Program-made: the position numbers and the translations under genes
The notes under the pieces: model-generated
The model's input: only the letters and a program-made list of their open reading frames with translations
Told to the model about the DNA's origin: nothing
Database searches by the model: none
Shown here: positions 31,500 to 43,609 of the stretch, one piece after another
How the letters are laid out: each line of letters begins with the position of its first letter
How positions within the stretch are numbered: position 1 is the stretch's first letter
Assembly: GCF_040869045.1 (NCBI RefSeq)
Contig: NC_090319.1
Location: 234,539,832-234,603,831 of the forward strand
Reading direction: 5' to 3'
Length of the DNA: 64,000 bases
Origin: Eurosta solidaginis
Lineage: Eukaryota > Arthropoda > Insecta > Diptera > Tephritidae

Positions 31500-31675
31500 C
31501 CCACAGCAGACAAATTTGCGCCTACTACACTCACTGGGTTACTCGGTCACAGGAACATTGACGGCAATGAAAAAGTGGATGGACTATTGAAGACCGATGT
31601 TTCGTTAAAAATTTCTGAAGCAGAACACGAAGCAAACTTGGCCTTTAAATAACAGGTGCTACCCGGTTAAAGGGC
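31500..31675 (+). pseudogene. RNase H remnant of a LINE
   Basis: LLGHRNIDGNEKVDGLLKTD (31527-31586) resembles the WVPGH..I.GNE.AD..A block of LINE RNase H domains. Only this C-terminal block is legible; the rest of 31383-31652 is not recognisable. Confidence 0.5.
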
Positions 31676-32965
31676 GGAATCAAAATGCTCCATAAAGGAC
31701 ATCAGCAGGTATATTGACCTAACCAAACGGTTTGAGTAAAACACTCACAGAGTATATTAGGCAACCAACCAAACAACAACAAGAGCCCCGGCTACTGCCA
31801 CTTTTGATGCTGATCATGACAACAGTTTTGACCCCTATGATTTGAGGTCATTAACTTCCGGTAAATTAAGGGCAGTGGTGCCATTTTCCGGCTAGTCTTT
31901 GTCAAGGAAAGCGATGATAACATCGGCATACAATAGATGCGATATATTGAACAAAGAAAGGCGCAGAGTTCGTCTCAGAATGGTGGTGAATGAGATAAAT
32001 CACGGTTTGCTAGTATCTCTCGAAAGAAATCAAATTTTCAATTTCCGCTTTCGGATTCGTGGTCCTGGGTCCAAAGCGCGTCTTTGAACACCACTTCCGA
32101 TATTTTTGGACGAGTTTTAGAAGTTGTGAGAATTACCCCAAAACCTACAAGGAAAGCTGCAAAAATATATTTAAAACATTTATTATCGATTTTATATTAA
32201 TATTGCAACATCTTTCCATAATTTAATTAAGAAAATAGGCTAGTTTTAATAATTTTGTTCAAATAAACAAAATTATTAAATGAGAATTGTCACACGTTTG
32301 AATCATATATGTAAAAGTCAACACAAAACGGAACTTGAGAAAAAAAGTGATGCCGTTGTATATTTTTTCAGAAAAAAACCATTTGTTTAGTTTTACACAG
32401 ATTTTTTCCTCTGAATAAAAAATTAGTTTTATAAAGCGACAACATTCTTATTTCTAAGGGCTTTCAAGATGGCGGCGTTAGAGCGAGAAACTGCTTACAT
32501 CCGCCACCTTCTATAATTCCATCATGTACATGTGTATCATTGTTGACATTTCTTTTTAATTATTCATTCGAAAAATTTGTCTCATCTCGGTTGTGACATA
32601 TCTCTTTTTTTAAACCCTTTTTTTATAAAGAAATTAGAAACAATACAATTTAATAAAATATTTACCAAATCTGTGAATTATCAAACCTGTGCAATTTTTT
32701 ATTTAACTGCTTTGGCATATATAAGTCCAAGTCGGGCAGATCGAAGTGAAGTTCTATCAAACTTCATTTCACCCAAAGCTTAAAAAATTACCTAAAATTT
32801 TTATTGATCACCAAAGGGTCTATTGCCACTGCCGCCGCCACCGTATTCAACCACACCGCCACCATATCGCCACCATACATCGCCATCACCGCAGCAGCCG
32901 TGCCCGCAGCAGCCACATACACCAAAAGGTAAGGTAAATTTATACTGCTAACCCTTATATCATGC
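31676..32965. other. No clear gene; CAG/CCG-rich patch
   Basis: The ORF-like stretch 31899-32087 (62 codons, Arg-rich) has no family similarity that I know. At 32820-32935 a CAC/CCG/CAG-rich patch reads in one frame as Pro/Gln/His-rich (PPPPYSTTPPPYRHH) and ends at AAAAGGTAAGG, a donor-like sequence. This could be an old host exon or only low complexity. Confidence 0.3.
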
Positions 32966-33703
32966 AAAAAAAACAGTTCTGCAGGGCGAAATCAAAAGCC
33001 CTTGGAATCATGGCAGGAATACTGTTCGTGGTATATAAATAAATTAGCGGTACCCGACAGATGATGTTCTGGGTCACCCTGGTCCACATTTTGGTCGATA
33101 TCTCGAAAACGCCTTCAAATATACAACTAAGGACCACTCCCTTTTAAACCCCTCATTAATACTTTTAATTTGATACCCATATCGTACAAACACATTATAG
33201 AGTCACCCCTGGTTAACCTTTATAGCGATATCTCGAAAAGGCGTCCATCTATAGAACTAAGGCCCACTCCCTTTTAAAATATTCATTAACGCCTTTCATT
33301 TGATACGCATATCATATAAACACATTCTAGCGTCATCCCTGGTCCACCTTTATGGCGATATCTCGAAACGGCGTCCACCTATATAACTAAGGCCCCCTAC
33401 CTTATAAAATACTCATTACCACCTTTCATTTAATCCCCATATCGTACAAACACATTCTAGAGTCACCCCTGGTCCACCTTTATGGCGATTTCTCGAAAAA
33501 GCTTCCACCTATAGAACTATGGCACACTCCCTTTTAAAATACTATTTAATACCTTCCATTTGATACCCATGTCATACAAACACATTCCAGGGTTACCCTA
33601 GGTTCATTTTCCTACATGGTGATTTTCCCTTATTTTCTCTCCAAAGCTCTCAGCTAAGTATGTAATATTCGGATACACCCGAACTTAGCCTTCCTTACTT
33701 TTT
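32966..33703 (+). mobile_element. Helentron-like repeat family A, old 5'-truncated copy
   Basis: Begins in TTCTGCAGGGCGAAATCAAAAGCCC, quoted in part as CTGCAGGGCGAAATCAA, equivalent to 58631 of the full copy, and contains four to five about 130-bp units (GAGTCACCCCTGGTCCACC). The right end keeps TTCGG...CCGAA hairpin arms and ends CCTTCCTTAC at 33696-33705. The subterminal repeat is decayed (GCTCTCAGCTAAGTAT). It is more diverged than the three other copies. Confidence 0.8.
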
Positions 33704-34466
33704 TTTTTTTTGAGTTCACTGCACCTTTTTTGTAACTTTGTTTAAGTTTGATTTGAAATAAATGTGAAGACTCATATTGAAAAATATACATATACGTTTA
33801 GCTCTTTGTGCAACGGGTTTTGGATTTTCTTGAAGTAATTTAGCTCTTTCCTTTCTATATTCCAGCCTTTGTTTCTAGATTCTAGCCCCAAAGAAATGTT
33901 TTGTCTGGCAACACTGCCTTCGTGTGATCTACTGCGGTTAGATCAGGGATCGCCACAAGCTCCTTATGGAAGCGTGACCACACCTACTTTGAAATCCAAA
34001 AATAAAAAAAAATGGCGACGGAGCTATTAAAAAGTACACTGTAAAAACTTCGAAAATTTTTAAAATGATATTATTTTTGATAGAAAATTATACATTTTGT
34101 AATCCTGATAGAAGGTAAATTCATTCGATTTTTTTTTTAAATTAATTTTATATATATATAATAAAAACAAAAACAATTGTTAATTTTTTATAGTTTTTTT
34201 GTTTATATTTTAAAAAATTTTTTTTTATATTTTAGGCTTTTTATTTATTTTTTGTTTTGTTTTGTTTCTTTAGAAACAAAATAATATAAATAATAATAGT
34301 CTTGTAACTCTGATTCATTCATTTATTTTATTTCATGGTTTATATTTTTTTGTTTTTATTTTTTGTATATATTTTTTATTTTTTTGTTTGTTTTGTTTTA
34401 AATTTTTTTATTTAATAGTATTTCGGAAATAAGGATTAAAGTTAGGATGAAACTGCAGATATTAAC
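33704..34466. other. AT-rich stretch without genes
   Basis: Long T and A runs. GTCTGGCAACACTG at 33904-33918 and CAGGGATCGCCA at 33953-33964 both look like hAT terminal repeats, but no matching partner was found. Confidence 0.4.
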
Positions 34467-36235
34467 CTACTGTAAATTTTCCGCAACTAATTTTTCTATA
34501 TCTATTTTGATGTTTGTGGTTAATAATTTCAGAAGCGCTTCTAAATGCTGATCTGTAACTCTATTTCTGTTATTTGTTTTTATTTGCTTAAGGAATGAAA
34601 AGGAGCTTTCACAAATGTACGTACTACCAAACATTGAATAAAATTTTAAAATTTCTTGATGCAGTAAGGGATATTTGTCCTTGCTTACAACTTTCCAAAA
34701 ATCAATGCCTTTTAAATCTAGTAACTGTAGTTCAGAGTCGCATTGTAAGTCGCATAGCTCCATTTGGAGTTCTGGCCTCTGCTCAATTGCATCGCATGTC
34801 ATGGGTATAAAAAAAAAATGGCAACATTTTCCTGATAACTTCAAAGTCTTGGAATCTTTTAGAAAAGTTAGTTTTCAAGTCAGTGAGACAAGTTATAAAA
34901 AAAGAGAAATTGTAAGTTGAAATATTATCTTCATTTAGAACCAACTTTAATGAAGGAAAGTGATAAAGTGTTTCTATGTTCACATCAGCTAAAAGCACGC
35001 CAATTTTATTTACAAACCCTTCAGTTGAGTTCACCATTTCAAAAATCGTTTTATTAAATCCTTGCATTGAAATATTTAAGTGATTTAAATATTTTGTCAA
35101 ATCTGTCAAAAAAGCAAGATTTATATTAAATTTTTGTGACTTAATTTCTTTTAAAATATCATCAAAGCCTTTCACTTCAGTTTCTATAAATACAGCAATT
35201 TCTTTCCTCAGTTCAAAAAAACGTTGCACACATTTTCCCCTACTAAGTCATCTAACTTCCGTATACATTAACAAATCGCCGTATTCGTTTCCGATTTCAT
35301 CCAAAAATATCTTAAATTTTCTATGTGTTAATGAATTGTGCCCTCCTCTGGTTCTGCTAACGATTTTTACGACTACGTTCATCGTATTAACAATACTAGT
35401 CCATTTTGCACACAGAGAATCCTGGTGTATTATTATACAATGAAACGGTGGAACCCGTATATCGTTTTTCAAGAGCTGGCCAACAAAGCCTTCTTTTTTT
35501 CCAACCATTGCAGGTGCACCATCTGTAGACACCGAAGAAAACTTTTCAATGTTAGCGCTTAAATTTAACCTTTCGTTACGGAATTAAAAATATCAACTCC
35601 CTGAGTATTTTTTAATAAAGGAATTAATGCGAAAATCTCCTCGGATATGCTAAAATTTTCATTAACCATTCTTACTGCTAAAATGAGTTGACTTGTGTCG
35701 GAAATGTCGCAAGTTTCATCCAAGGCAATGGAAAAATACAGGAATTCAACTTTTCACCTAACGCTCCATCCAGAAAAGAATTTAAGTTTGCGATTCGGCG
35801 AGTCACAGATGCTGCGGAGAGAGAAACTTTATCTATTGTATCTGCCAACAAGGCACCCTCATCTCCGAAACAACGCAGCATTTCTTGGCAAACTTTTTTA
35901 ATGAAAACTCCCTCTGAGTAGGGTTTGCAATTTTTTGCAATGCTTAAGCTTGCAATATATGAAGCTCTTAAGGGGGCATTGTCTGGAAAACGTTGAATTT
36001 TAGAGAGCCGTGAGCCCACGAGTTCACAATTATTTTCAATATACGACAGTTCCACTAGTTCTTTCCGCGATTCTCCCACTAAAATATCTGTGGAGAGTTC
36101 AGCATGACAACTCATATAATGCCTTCTCAAGTCGTGAGCACAAATTCGGCTTATAATGGTAAAACAAACCATGCATTGTGCTTCCCCTTTGAAGTTCGTG
36201 GAAAATAAAAATTCAAACTCCAAATCCATATAAAA
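34467..36235 (-). pseudogene. hAT transposase, ZBED/GTF2IRD2-like
   Basis: The N-terminal block 36229-35678 has a BED-type zinc finger (CMVCFTIISR then HDLRRHYMSCH) and SEGVFIKKVCQEML. The second, 35532-35248, reads STDGAPAMVGKKEGFVGQL and FHCIIIHQDSLCAK, the DDE-region sequence of this hAT lineage. The third, 35229-34783, reads RFFELRKEIAVFI and YLNHLNISMQGFNKT. The last, 34844-34467, has the dimerisation region YICESSFSFLKQIKTNNRNR with LLKLLTTN. At least one in-frame stop (35245-35247) and two frameshifts break it. Domestication seems unlikely for that reason. Confidence 0.85.
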
Positions 36236-36656
36236 TTTATTTTACAATGTAGGACGCAACAAATTTTTCTCAACTTGTATCGCCAGTTATTTCAAAATAA
36301 ATGCTTTTTAAACGGGTCTACTTAGCTTGATTATGTGGAGCGAACATAATTTTGTAATTCAAGTTTAAGCAACTTCCCGATAAAAAAAAATTCTAGAACA
36401 GCTTTTAGTTTTTATTCATCTGAAGTTTTTAAATATCTAAAACAAAAATTTTCTTTTTGAAGTAATTCAAAAATTCTCATCTTCAAAAGATAACTCAATT
36501 AAAAATAATTTACAAAAATAAAGTATATTTAACTCAAGTAGATAACCCTACAGCAATAATAAGAAAAAAATCGCCGACAGGTGGCGCAAGGACCAAAATA
36601 TTAAAAAAAATGATATATGTGTTGCCGCCAATAAAGGCTCCTACGCATCTAAGTGA
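36236..36656. other. AT-rich flank of the hAT pseudogene
   Basis: No ORF. A terminal inverted repeat for the hAT pseudogene could not be identified here. Confidence 0.4.
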
Positions 36657-36960
36657 GGATTAAAATGAGCCAAATCAGACAACAAATACGAGTTTTTTGA
36701 GTATCTCGATCGTTGCGCTACCTAGCGGGAATTTTTTTCACAAAGCGATTTCTATTCCCGTATGTAATATGTGTTCCAAATATGAGCCAAATCGGACCAC
36801 AAATACGATTTTTTTTAAATATTTCGATCCATGCGCCACTTATCGGAAATTTTTTTCTTATAATTGCATTGTCATCGGTTTCTGAACTATATTCCAAGCT
36901 TCAAGCTTGTAGCTTATCGGGAAGTTACTTAAATTTCGATTAAAAAATTCTATTCGCTAC
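36657..36960. repeat. Two-unit direct repeat
   Basis: ATGAGCCAAATCAGACAACAAATACG (36664) recurs as ATGAGCCAAATCGGACCACAAATACG (36782), each followed by a T-run, ATCTCGATC or ATTTCGATC, GCGC(T/C)AC and CGG(G)AATTTTTTTC. Unit about 118 bp. Looks like a fragment of a dispersed repeat with tandem units. Confidence 0.7.
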
Positions 36961-37140
36961 ACAGAGTCAGCCTAAATAAAACCGTTAAAAAAAAAAACAC
37001 GGCTATTATTTATTATATTCTATTATATAAATGAGTGATAATCTTAAATTATCTTATCCGGTTAATAGTGGTGAAACAAAGCTTGCATGTACTTCAAACT
37101 TATCACTAATATGTATATTCCATATTCAATTTTTAAGTCA
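36961..37140. other. AT-rich spacer
   Basis: Nothing recognisable. Confidence 0.4.
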
Positions 37141-37365
37141 AGTGAGACGAAATAAATTTTTGTCAGTGCACGTCTATTCATCACTTTGTTTTCTAAAAAC
37201 TTATTTTCTAAAAATTATTGCACGTCTATTCTTCATTTTGTTTTCTAAAAAAATAGGTACAACCAATCAATGCACGTCTATTCTTCATTTTGTTTTCTAA
37301 AAAATTATTTTCTAAAAATTATTGCACGTCTATTATTCATTTTTTTCTAAAAAAATTGCTACAAC
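37141..37365. repeat. Minisatellite, GCACGTCTATTC unit
   Basis: TGCACGTCTATTCTTCATTT and close variants start at 37166, 37220, 37271 and 37323, each followed by TTCTAAAAA and a variable tail (AATTATTTTCTAAAAATTAT or ATAGGTACAACCAATC). The units alternate in type, giving a higher-order unit of about 105 bp. Confidence 0.8.
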
Positions 37366-39001
37366 CATTCTGCGAGCAGAAATGGCGCTGGCACATACAC
37401 AAACCCAGTCGGACTTGGTAGCTTTCAAAATTAACGCATTGCATTGTTTTCTTGAATGAATTTAAAAATACTTCTATGTACATGCCTTCAATTCAAATTT
37501 AATTTAATTATTAAATAAATCAAACAAAGCTTCATTGTTTTCGTAGAGGTGAAACAAAAATATACCCAAAAATATTACTTCAAAGGTAATTTTACACGAA
37601 ATTATAGCAGTTTAGTTCCTAATGGTTACAGCAGAATACATTCGGTTATGGGCGAGAGGATAGAATGCGTGCGCGCGGGGATGTGTGGCGCGCTTGCCTA
37701 TGTGGTGTGCTTGCCTGAGCGTTTTACAAAAACAATTGCGTGAAAGCGCTTATGGAGTGACGACCCCTGGGTTAGATTTAGGCAAACCGAAATCCTTTAT
37801 ACGTTTCTCTCCATATGAAAAAAAAAAACAAATTATCAAGAAGAATAAGGGATGTGTTAAAAAGAGACAGAAATAATGCATTTTTTTTTCAAAAAAACAC
37901 GTTTTGGTTTTACATATAATGTGTTTCTTATTACAAAAAAAAAGCAATGCATTTGCCAAGAGCGAACTGATACTAACAAATATACATGTCTTTTTTTTTA
38001 GCTACGAGTATACGTACATATATATGTGCGCACTTTTTAAAAGTAATGGGATGTCCCCTTTAACATTGTTTGCATTTTTTGAAAAGTAGATTTTTAAAAA
38101 GTAGAACTTTGTTAATCAGATTTTTATAAAGCACACCTTTTGTTCCGAATTTTGGTCGAACCGAATTTCCTTAAAAAATAGTTGTGCAAATTTTACGGGT
38201 TAATATTCAGACATAATAAAGATGTCCAAAAGGTTATGCTTGCAATATCCAGCATCTAGAAAATGCAAATTTGTTCATAATGTTAATACCTGTTGTCGAT
38301 AAGTAGTCAATAAGTTTTTATGTGAACGCTTAGTCTATAATCAAGCGAACAAATTTACAATCAAAAACATATTCATCATGCAACACCTATGAGGTAACAA
38401 ATTTAATTGCATAGCTGTATAGAGCGAGCCGTTCCTTAGTTATGGGGCCTTAAAAAATATAATTTCGGATCTAATTTCTATTTCTGGACTTATTAAATAA
38501 AAGATCGGATTTAATAACTTCGGGTAATACCATTCTTTGAAGAATTTTTATAATAAAAGGTATAAACGTTTAGGTCCATTTTTAACATAAAATTCAGAAT
38601 GCCTCTAAAAACGATGTTGGCCTGATGTCCTGCCAAAAGCTGTGTTCATGTAAAAATACAGCAATAACTAGGTATCCACCCAGCGGCGAAGTGAGTATGC
38701 ATTATGCATTACGAAACCCTTACAAGTAATTTATTACATTCACTTAGATTGTATGCTGACTTGTAATGAAGAAATTTCTATGCATTCTTCGTAATAGAGA
38801 TTTTAAAACTTCGTGAAAGTTGGTGTGAAATACATACTTTAACATATATACATACATGTTTTCCTTGTATCGTTTTGTGGCACGCGTCAGTCGATTACAC
38901 TGGTTTACAGCCAAAATTAACCAGAGACGCCATTATGAAATTCCTATGTATTTTTAATTCTATGGTAACATTTTTGAGCTATTTACGAATACCCGTTTTT
39001 T
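37366..39001. other. No recognisable gene
   Basis: AT-rich with short GC-richer bits (37645-37700, CG/GT-rich). Small ORFs here are phase noise. TACGTACATATATATG near 38016 is a simple repeat. Confidence 0.45.
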
Positions 39002-39042
39002 CAAAAAAAAAAAAAAAAAAAAACAAAAAAAAAAAAAAAAAA
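39002..39042 (+). repeat. Poly-A run
   Basis: About 40 bases almost only A, broken by one C. Could be a retroposon tail, but no body is recognisable upstream. Confidence 0.6.
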
Positions 39043-39140
39043 TTGGGTCCACTTAATCATATATATCTCAAGAACGAACTCAGCAAGTCCAAAACGCTTT
39101 GAAGCTTTTAAAAGGTAATAAAATTTTCTATAAACTGTTC

Positions 39141-39421
39141 CTAGGCCCTGCAGATTCAAAGATAACGAAGGGTACTTAAGTTTTACTATATGAATATATT
39201 TATTTGAATGCTTATAACTTTTGTATTAGTTGATCGATTTTGTTGAATGAAAGCTTATTTTTTTGTAATAAAACAGAGCTTAGAGAGAAAAAAAATCTGC
39301 AAAAAAATAAAAAGTTTTCGAGATCCTTCCTCGCAAATTACAAATTTTTTTATATATTTACAAAAAAAAATTGAAAAAATGCGTAATGATTGTTCGTTAT
39401 CTTTGAATCTGCAGGGCCTAG
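39141..39421. mobile_element. MITE with 28-bp perfect TIRs
   Basis: CTAGGCCCTGCAGATTCAAA at 39141 continues to TCGTT-proximal bases and is mirrored at 39394-39421 (ending GCAGGGCCTAG). The arms match over 28 bp. The 281-bp element is non-coding; the interior has a T7 run. If TA is the target duplication, it is Tc1/mariner-like. A piece of the same interior lies at 53927-54018. Confidence 0.8.
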
Positions 39422-39430
39422 CAAAAAGTA

Positions 39431-39850
39431 TTGTATGCACAGTTCCAAACGATAGAGCAGCTTATGGAGCTCACCGACGAGTACGAAGTGCTGCGAAACG
39501 AAGAAGCCAACCATAGCCGACTGTTAGCACATAGCTTAATCACAGTAGTAATCGAGGGGCTGAAGGAGCAGAATGATCAAATAACACACTCCCCGTCCAC
39601 ACTCACTAACCGTTACGATGCAAGAAACACCTGCTGGCGATGCAAGAAACGCGGCCACCCCCGCTTTCAATGCATCGACAAAAGACGACATTTTTGTTCT
39701 AGATGCGGCCGAGACGGAAAGCTCTCCAGGGATTGTTCGTTCTACGGAATGAACCGAAATAATCCGATAACACCCGCACTATTATCATCCGTAGCAAAAG
39801 GGAAGGGGAACTTCGAACGTTTTACATACAGGTGTCCATCGAAGGATTGA
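39431..39850 (+). pseudogene. gag: Gag C-terminal part with zinc knuckles
   Basis: The frame encodes LMELTDEYEVLRNEEANHSR and two Cys motifs, CWRCKKRGHPRFQC (C-x2-C-x4-H-x4-C) and CSRCGRDGKLSRDC, where the His position is Lys. Paired knuckles of this form are common in Gag of some fly Ty3/gypsy elements and bind genomic RNA. The N-terminal capsid part is missing; the MITE lies just upstream. Confidence 0.78.
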
Positions 39851-39902
39851 TTTGCCGCGCCCTGATGACATACATCAATGAAGCCGTAAGAAGAATGAAG
39901 CC

Positions 39903-40349
39903 GTGGAACGACGAAAGATTCCACCGTTATCCAATCGTCGCAACGTGCAACTCGCCGACCAATTATGCATTGCGAGCACCCACTCCTACGCGGTTAAGGT
40001 AAAATACAATTGTCAGACAGCCAGTACGTTGGTATCTGTTATCCCTAATTTGGCCGAGAGTGTTATCCTGGGTATGGACTTTTTGGCAAAGCGCAACGTT
40101 ACCGTCTCACTGAATGGAAAGCCCCTTACCCCAGCCGGTCCAACGAAGGCAAACGCATTCGCAACCCTGCATTACATAAGGGAAGCGGAACATCTCAACG
40201 AAGAGCGAAAGAGAGAAAATCTAGAGCTCATAGAAACACATCAAAAAGCATCCACACACCTAAAGAGGCCAAACACTGCCGCAGAAAACAGACACAACAC
40301 ACTACTAAAACAACGTTATTACCCGGCCATCCGCCTCAGCGATACTTAA
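39903..40349 (+). pseudogene. pol: Protease-region fragment
   Basis: SVILGMDFLAKRNVTVSLNG (about 40050-40110) is the C-terminal block of a retrotransposon aspartic protease; the catalytic D-T-G block is not visible upstream. A charged, Lys/Arg/Glu-rich segment follows (EAEHLNEERKRENLELIE), which is the region before RT. The frame is open for 148 codons. Confidence 0.65.
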
Positions 40350-40394
40350 TGGTGAGCAACTCGTCACTAACGCCCCGGCAACGATCCCAAGGGA

Positions 40395-40937
40395 TCATAA
40401 CATCACCCACCGATTTACCGTAGCGTATGCCTCCGACAAAAATCCTACCGAACGCTTTAATCGCGTTATCAAAACAAGGGTGGCACAACGTACGAAACAA
40501 GACCATCTGAATTGGCACCAGGAACTACCAGAAATAGCGTCCGCCATATATACCGCCCAACACAAATCAACACACACATCAACCGCTGAAATAAATTTTA
40601 ATCGCAACTTCGTCTGGCCGAAGAACCGCCTCCATTCGACGCAGTACCGTGGCCGCCAAATAAGCCACGAATACTGGACGTTAAGACATTCTGGGCCCGC
40701 CATTAATAGCCGGCCATCTAAACGCCATATTATGCGACAAACCAACTACTGGTGACACTATACCGCATGCACCAACCCGAGAGCCACACGATACTACTAA
40801 TGGAAACCACGCCCCAAACTTCTTCGCCCGGACTATGGCTAAAATGGAAAGGGTGTATCACGGCGCGTAGGGTGGACGAAGATCACGCCATAATCAAGCT
40901 GAAAGGACACTCCAAGATGGTACAATTCGCTGGCTGA
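40395..40937 (+). pseudogene. pol: Integrase C-terminal fragment
   Basis: ERFNRVIKTRVAQRTKQDHL and IASAIYTAQHKSTHTSTAE (about 40450-40590) match the helix after the catalytic Glu of gypsy-type integrases (NPxER.NRVIKT). The Glu codon lies at about 40449-40452. Downstream PGLWLKWKGCITARRVDEDH and AIIKLKGHSKMV (40830-40920) are the DNA-binding C-terminal domain. The direct join to the protease fragment shows the deletion. Confidence 0.78.
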
Positions 40938-41580
40938 GGAGAAGCAAGATCCGACCTAGGTTGATAAGTTTTCTATACATGAAATGTCCCTACCTACCTT
41001 AATTTTGAAATGTAAATGTAAAATGTAATTTAAAAATGTACATACATATGTACATACTAGGGACGCCAATCCGGGATCCCGGGATCCCGACCTTTTTTAA
41101 GTCGCCGAAAATCCCGGGATATTCGGGATGTGCAACATGTTACTAAATATTCGAATCGGGGAAAAAATCGCTCTTTTATATCAAAGAAACCAATTTATGT
41201 TAGCGTTTACAACACTGTTGAGATAGGAATCAGCTGGCTTCGTCGTGATTTTTGTGTGTGGCAGAATTATAAGTTGCGTGTTTTTACTTTTTGCAGAAAT
41301 AAGTTTTATTAAATCAATTAAATTAAAAATATATGACTGAAAAGCCATCCACTTCAGGTACATATACATATATAAACTCGGTAAAGTGGAATACCTCGCA
41401 TACGTAGTTTGACTAAAGAATAACTATCATGCAAGTGAACATTATTTCATACAGGTTTTGTTCCGCATAAATCAAAGGCGGAAGTCTCCTCTTCCGTATG
41501 GTCCTAATTTTTAGTTGCGCGCGACAAAGACGGATCAGCGCAGTGCAAAACATGCAGTCATATAAAAGGGTTACACAAGC

Positions 41581-43226
41581 ATTTGAAAAAACATGACATC
41601 GTTGTCTGCCGTAAAACAAAAGTTCCAGAAGCTGATCCTTTGCCTTTTAAACAGCAAGAGTTGCATCAATTTTTTGGTAGTAAGACGGACAGAAGTATGG
41701 AAGCTGTTTTAGCTAGGATGACAGCTGTTGACGGCTTTGTTTTTTCAGCTTTTGCAAATCACAAGATCTACGCCATGTAATGCGAGGCAACGGCTTCGAT
41801 TTACCCAACTCCAGAACTACTATAAAAAGTATTGTACTCAAATATTACGAAAATATTAAAGTAGGAGGATTACATGAAATTGAAAAGTTCGTAAAAGAAT
41901 GTGAAAAATTTAGCGTAGTTTTTGACGAATGGACATCAACGTCAAATAAACACTTTATGAACGTAAATATCTTTGCGGCATCGAAATTTTGGAACTTAGG
42001 TCTTGTGCGATTCCGGGGTTCAATGACAGCTGAAATGTGCGTCGAAAATTTGGTGGAACGCTTGAGTGAATTCATCAATATAGCAAATGATGTTATAGCT
42101 ATCACAACAGACGGCGCAAGCACTATGAAAAAAGTTGGCAGGCTCATAAAGCCTCATCAGCAGTTATGCTTTGTCCACGGACTTCAATTGGCAGTCATTG
42201 ATGTGTCATATAAAGCCGCACTAAAACAGTCAAGCAAAAGTAAGTTAAAACATTAATGTTATTAATAAATTTTATTTAATGAATAACGATATTACTAGAC
42301 GACCACACAGATTCGGAAGAAGAGTCAAATGATGAAGATGGGTTAGTGATCTGCCAGAGCGACGAATTTTCTGTGTGTAGTGCACTGTGCATGGACAAAT
42401 TTAGCTTCAACACCATAATTTCAAAAGTGAGAACGGTGGTACGAGCCTTTAGAAAATCGCCAACCAAAAATGAAGTTCTCCAAGGTTACGTAAAAGCTGA
42501 GCTTGGAAAAGTTGTATACGAAAAGCTGCAATTGATTTGAAGCTCACTTCCCTTAAAGAAATTGAAATCATTGAAAGAGTAAAATGTATTTTAAAACCAA
42601 TTAAGGTAACGATAGAAGCATTATGTAGCCTTGACATGGATTTGCATAAAGCCACATTGATTTGCATTTAATGTTGGAGGAAATTAGAGCAGATGGCTCA
42701 AATTTAAGCGCCGTCATGCATAGCAAATTAGTAGGGAGGATAAAGCAGCGGCGCACTAGGTTTTCGGACGTTTTTAATTTTTTAACAGATCCTAGTACTT
42801 TTTTTGCAAAAAAATATTAATTTGGTGAAAACTTATCTATAGCTAATGTAAAAGATGAGATGAAGAAAATACTTTTATTATTTCAAGATTCCACTGATGT
42901 CGAAAATAATGGCGATAGTGAGACGGAAGTAAGTATTGTTAGCGAGCCCACAGATTTAAAAGAAAAATTAAATAGCATTTTAATGAAAAGTACACAGATA
43001 ACAATAAACAATAAAAAAAAATACAGTATGGGCTTACAATTAGCTAGGGAAATAGACTTGTTCTCTAATGGGGGAGACAGAGACCTGTTTTTGAAAAAAA
43101 CTTTTAAATGTTTATCGGCAATTTAGCCCACAAGTATAGAGGCGGAAAGATGTTTTTCAACGGCAGGATATATTTGCAATAAGTTCAGGTCAATACTCGC
43201 AGACAATACATTAAATGATTTAATAA
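41581..43226 (+). pseudogene. hAT transposase
   Basis: The part 41583-41780 holds the N-terminal region (FKQQELHQFFGSKTDRSMEAVLARM). The block 41780-42256 is the catalytic region: KFSVVFDEWTSTSNKHFMNV (first Asp), LGLVRFRGSMTAEM, IAITTDGASTMKKVGRL (second Asp), QQLCFVHGLQLAVIDV (the CxxH motif). The rest (42320-43226) includes FNTIISKVRTVVRAFRKSP and the dimerisation domain PTSIEAERCFSTAGYICNKF then NTLNDLIM. Several stops and shifts (near 41778, 42540, 42670, 43125) make it inactive. The C-terminus continues at 50463 after the LTR element. Confidence 0.88.
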
Positions 43227-43609
43227 TGTAGTGCGTTGATAGTAAAGTTAAACAAAAGTATAAGTTCGGTAGCGCTAATGCTCAGCGCAGATATCAGAAT
43301 TCCCTTTATTCGTGAATACTTTCTATTTTATACAAAAGTTCTTAACCTATACATATATACATTCCTACATTAATAATTACATACAAGAGGTGCATGACTC
43401 AATAGTAAAAAATGCTTTATCAGCGAATTATTATATTGACCTACATATTGCCAATATGATTCCTACTTGAGCAATTTGGGTATGACGCATTAATGCATTA
43501 GGTGACTTAGTGAAAGCGAGTGAACTTATGGTAGTTACCTGGGTCAATGAACGAGCGTTTGTAATGTTAAGCGTGTTTGAAATGTGGTGAATTCCAGGCG
43601 ATACTACAC
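43227..43609 (-). repeat. LTR 1 (uninterrupted)
   Basis: 383 bp with 6-bp inverted ends TGTAGT/ACTACA. It serves as the empty-site reference for the Helentron-like insertion in LTR 2: ATAGTAAAAAATGCTTT at 43404-43420 is continuous here. Confidence 0.9.

Larger units (their letters stand above)
39422..41057 (+). mobile_element. Ty3/gypsy element with internal deletion
   Basis: Gag zinc knuckles, protease C-terminal part and integrase C-terminal part follow within 1.6 kb, which means RT, RNase H and most of integrase are deleted. Its 3' part is interrupted by the hAT at 41058 and resumes at 51642. Small stops and shifts are frequent. Confidence 0.78.

Noticed and set aside
33953..33964. CAGGGATCGCCA as the left end of the ZBED-type hAT
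   Set aside because: It resembles a hAT terminal repeat but no inverted partner with an 8-bp duplication was found right of 36235.
34467..36235. Domesticated ZBED host gene
   Set aside because: At least one in-frame stop and two frameshifts interrupt it, so it is more likely a dead transposase.
36657..36960. Further Helentron-like copy
   Set aside because: Two tandem units are visible, but neither the subterminal repeats nor hairpin nor CTTACTTG end of families A or B is present.
39002..39042. Processed pseudogene tail
   Set aside because: No recognisable transcript upstream and no flanking direct repeat.
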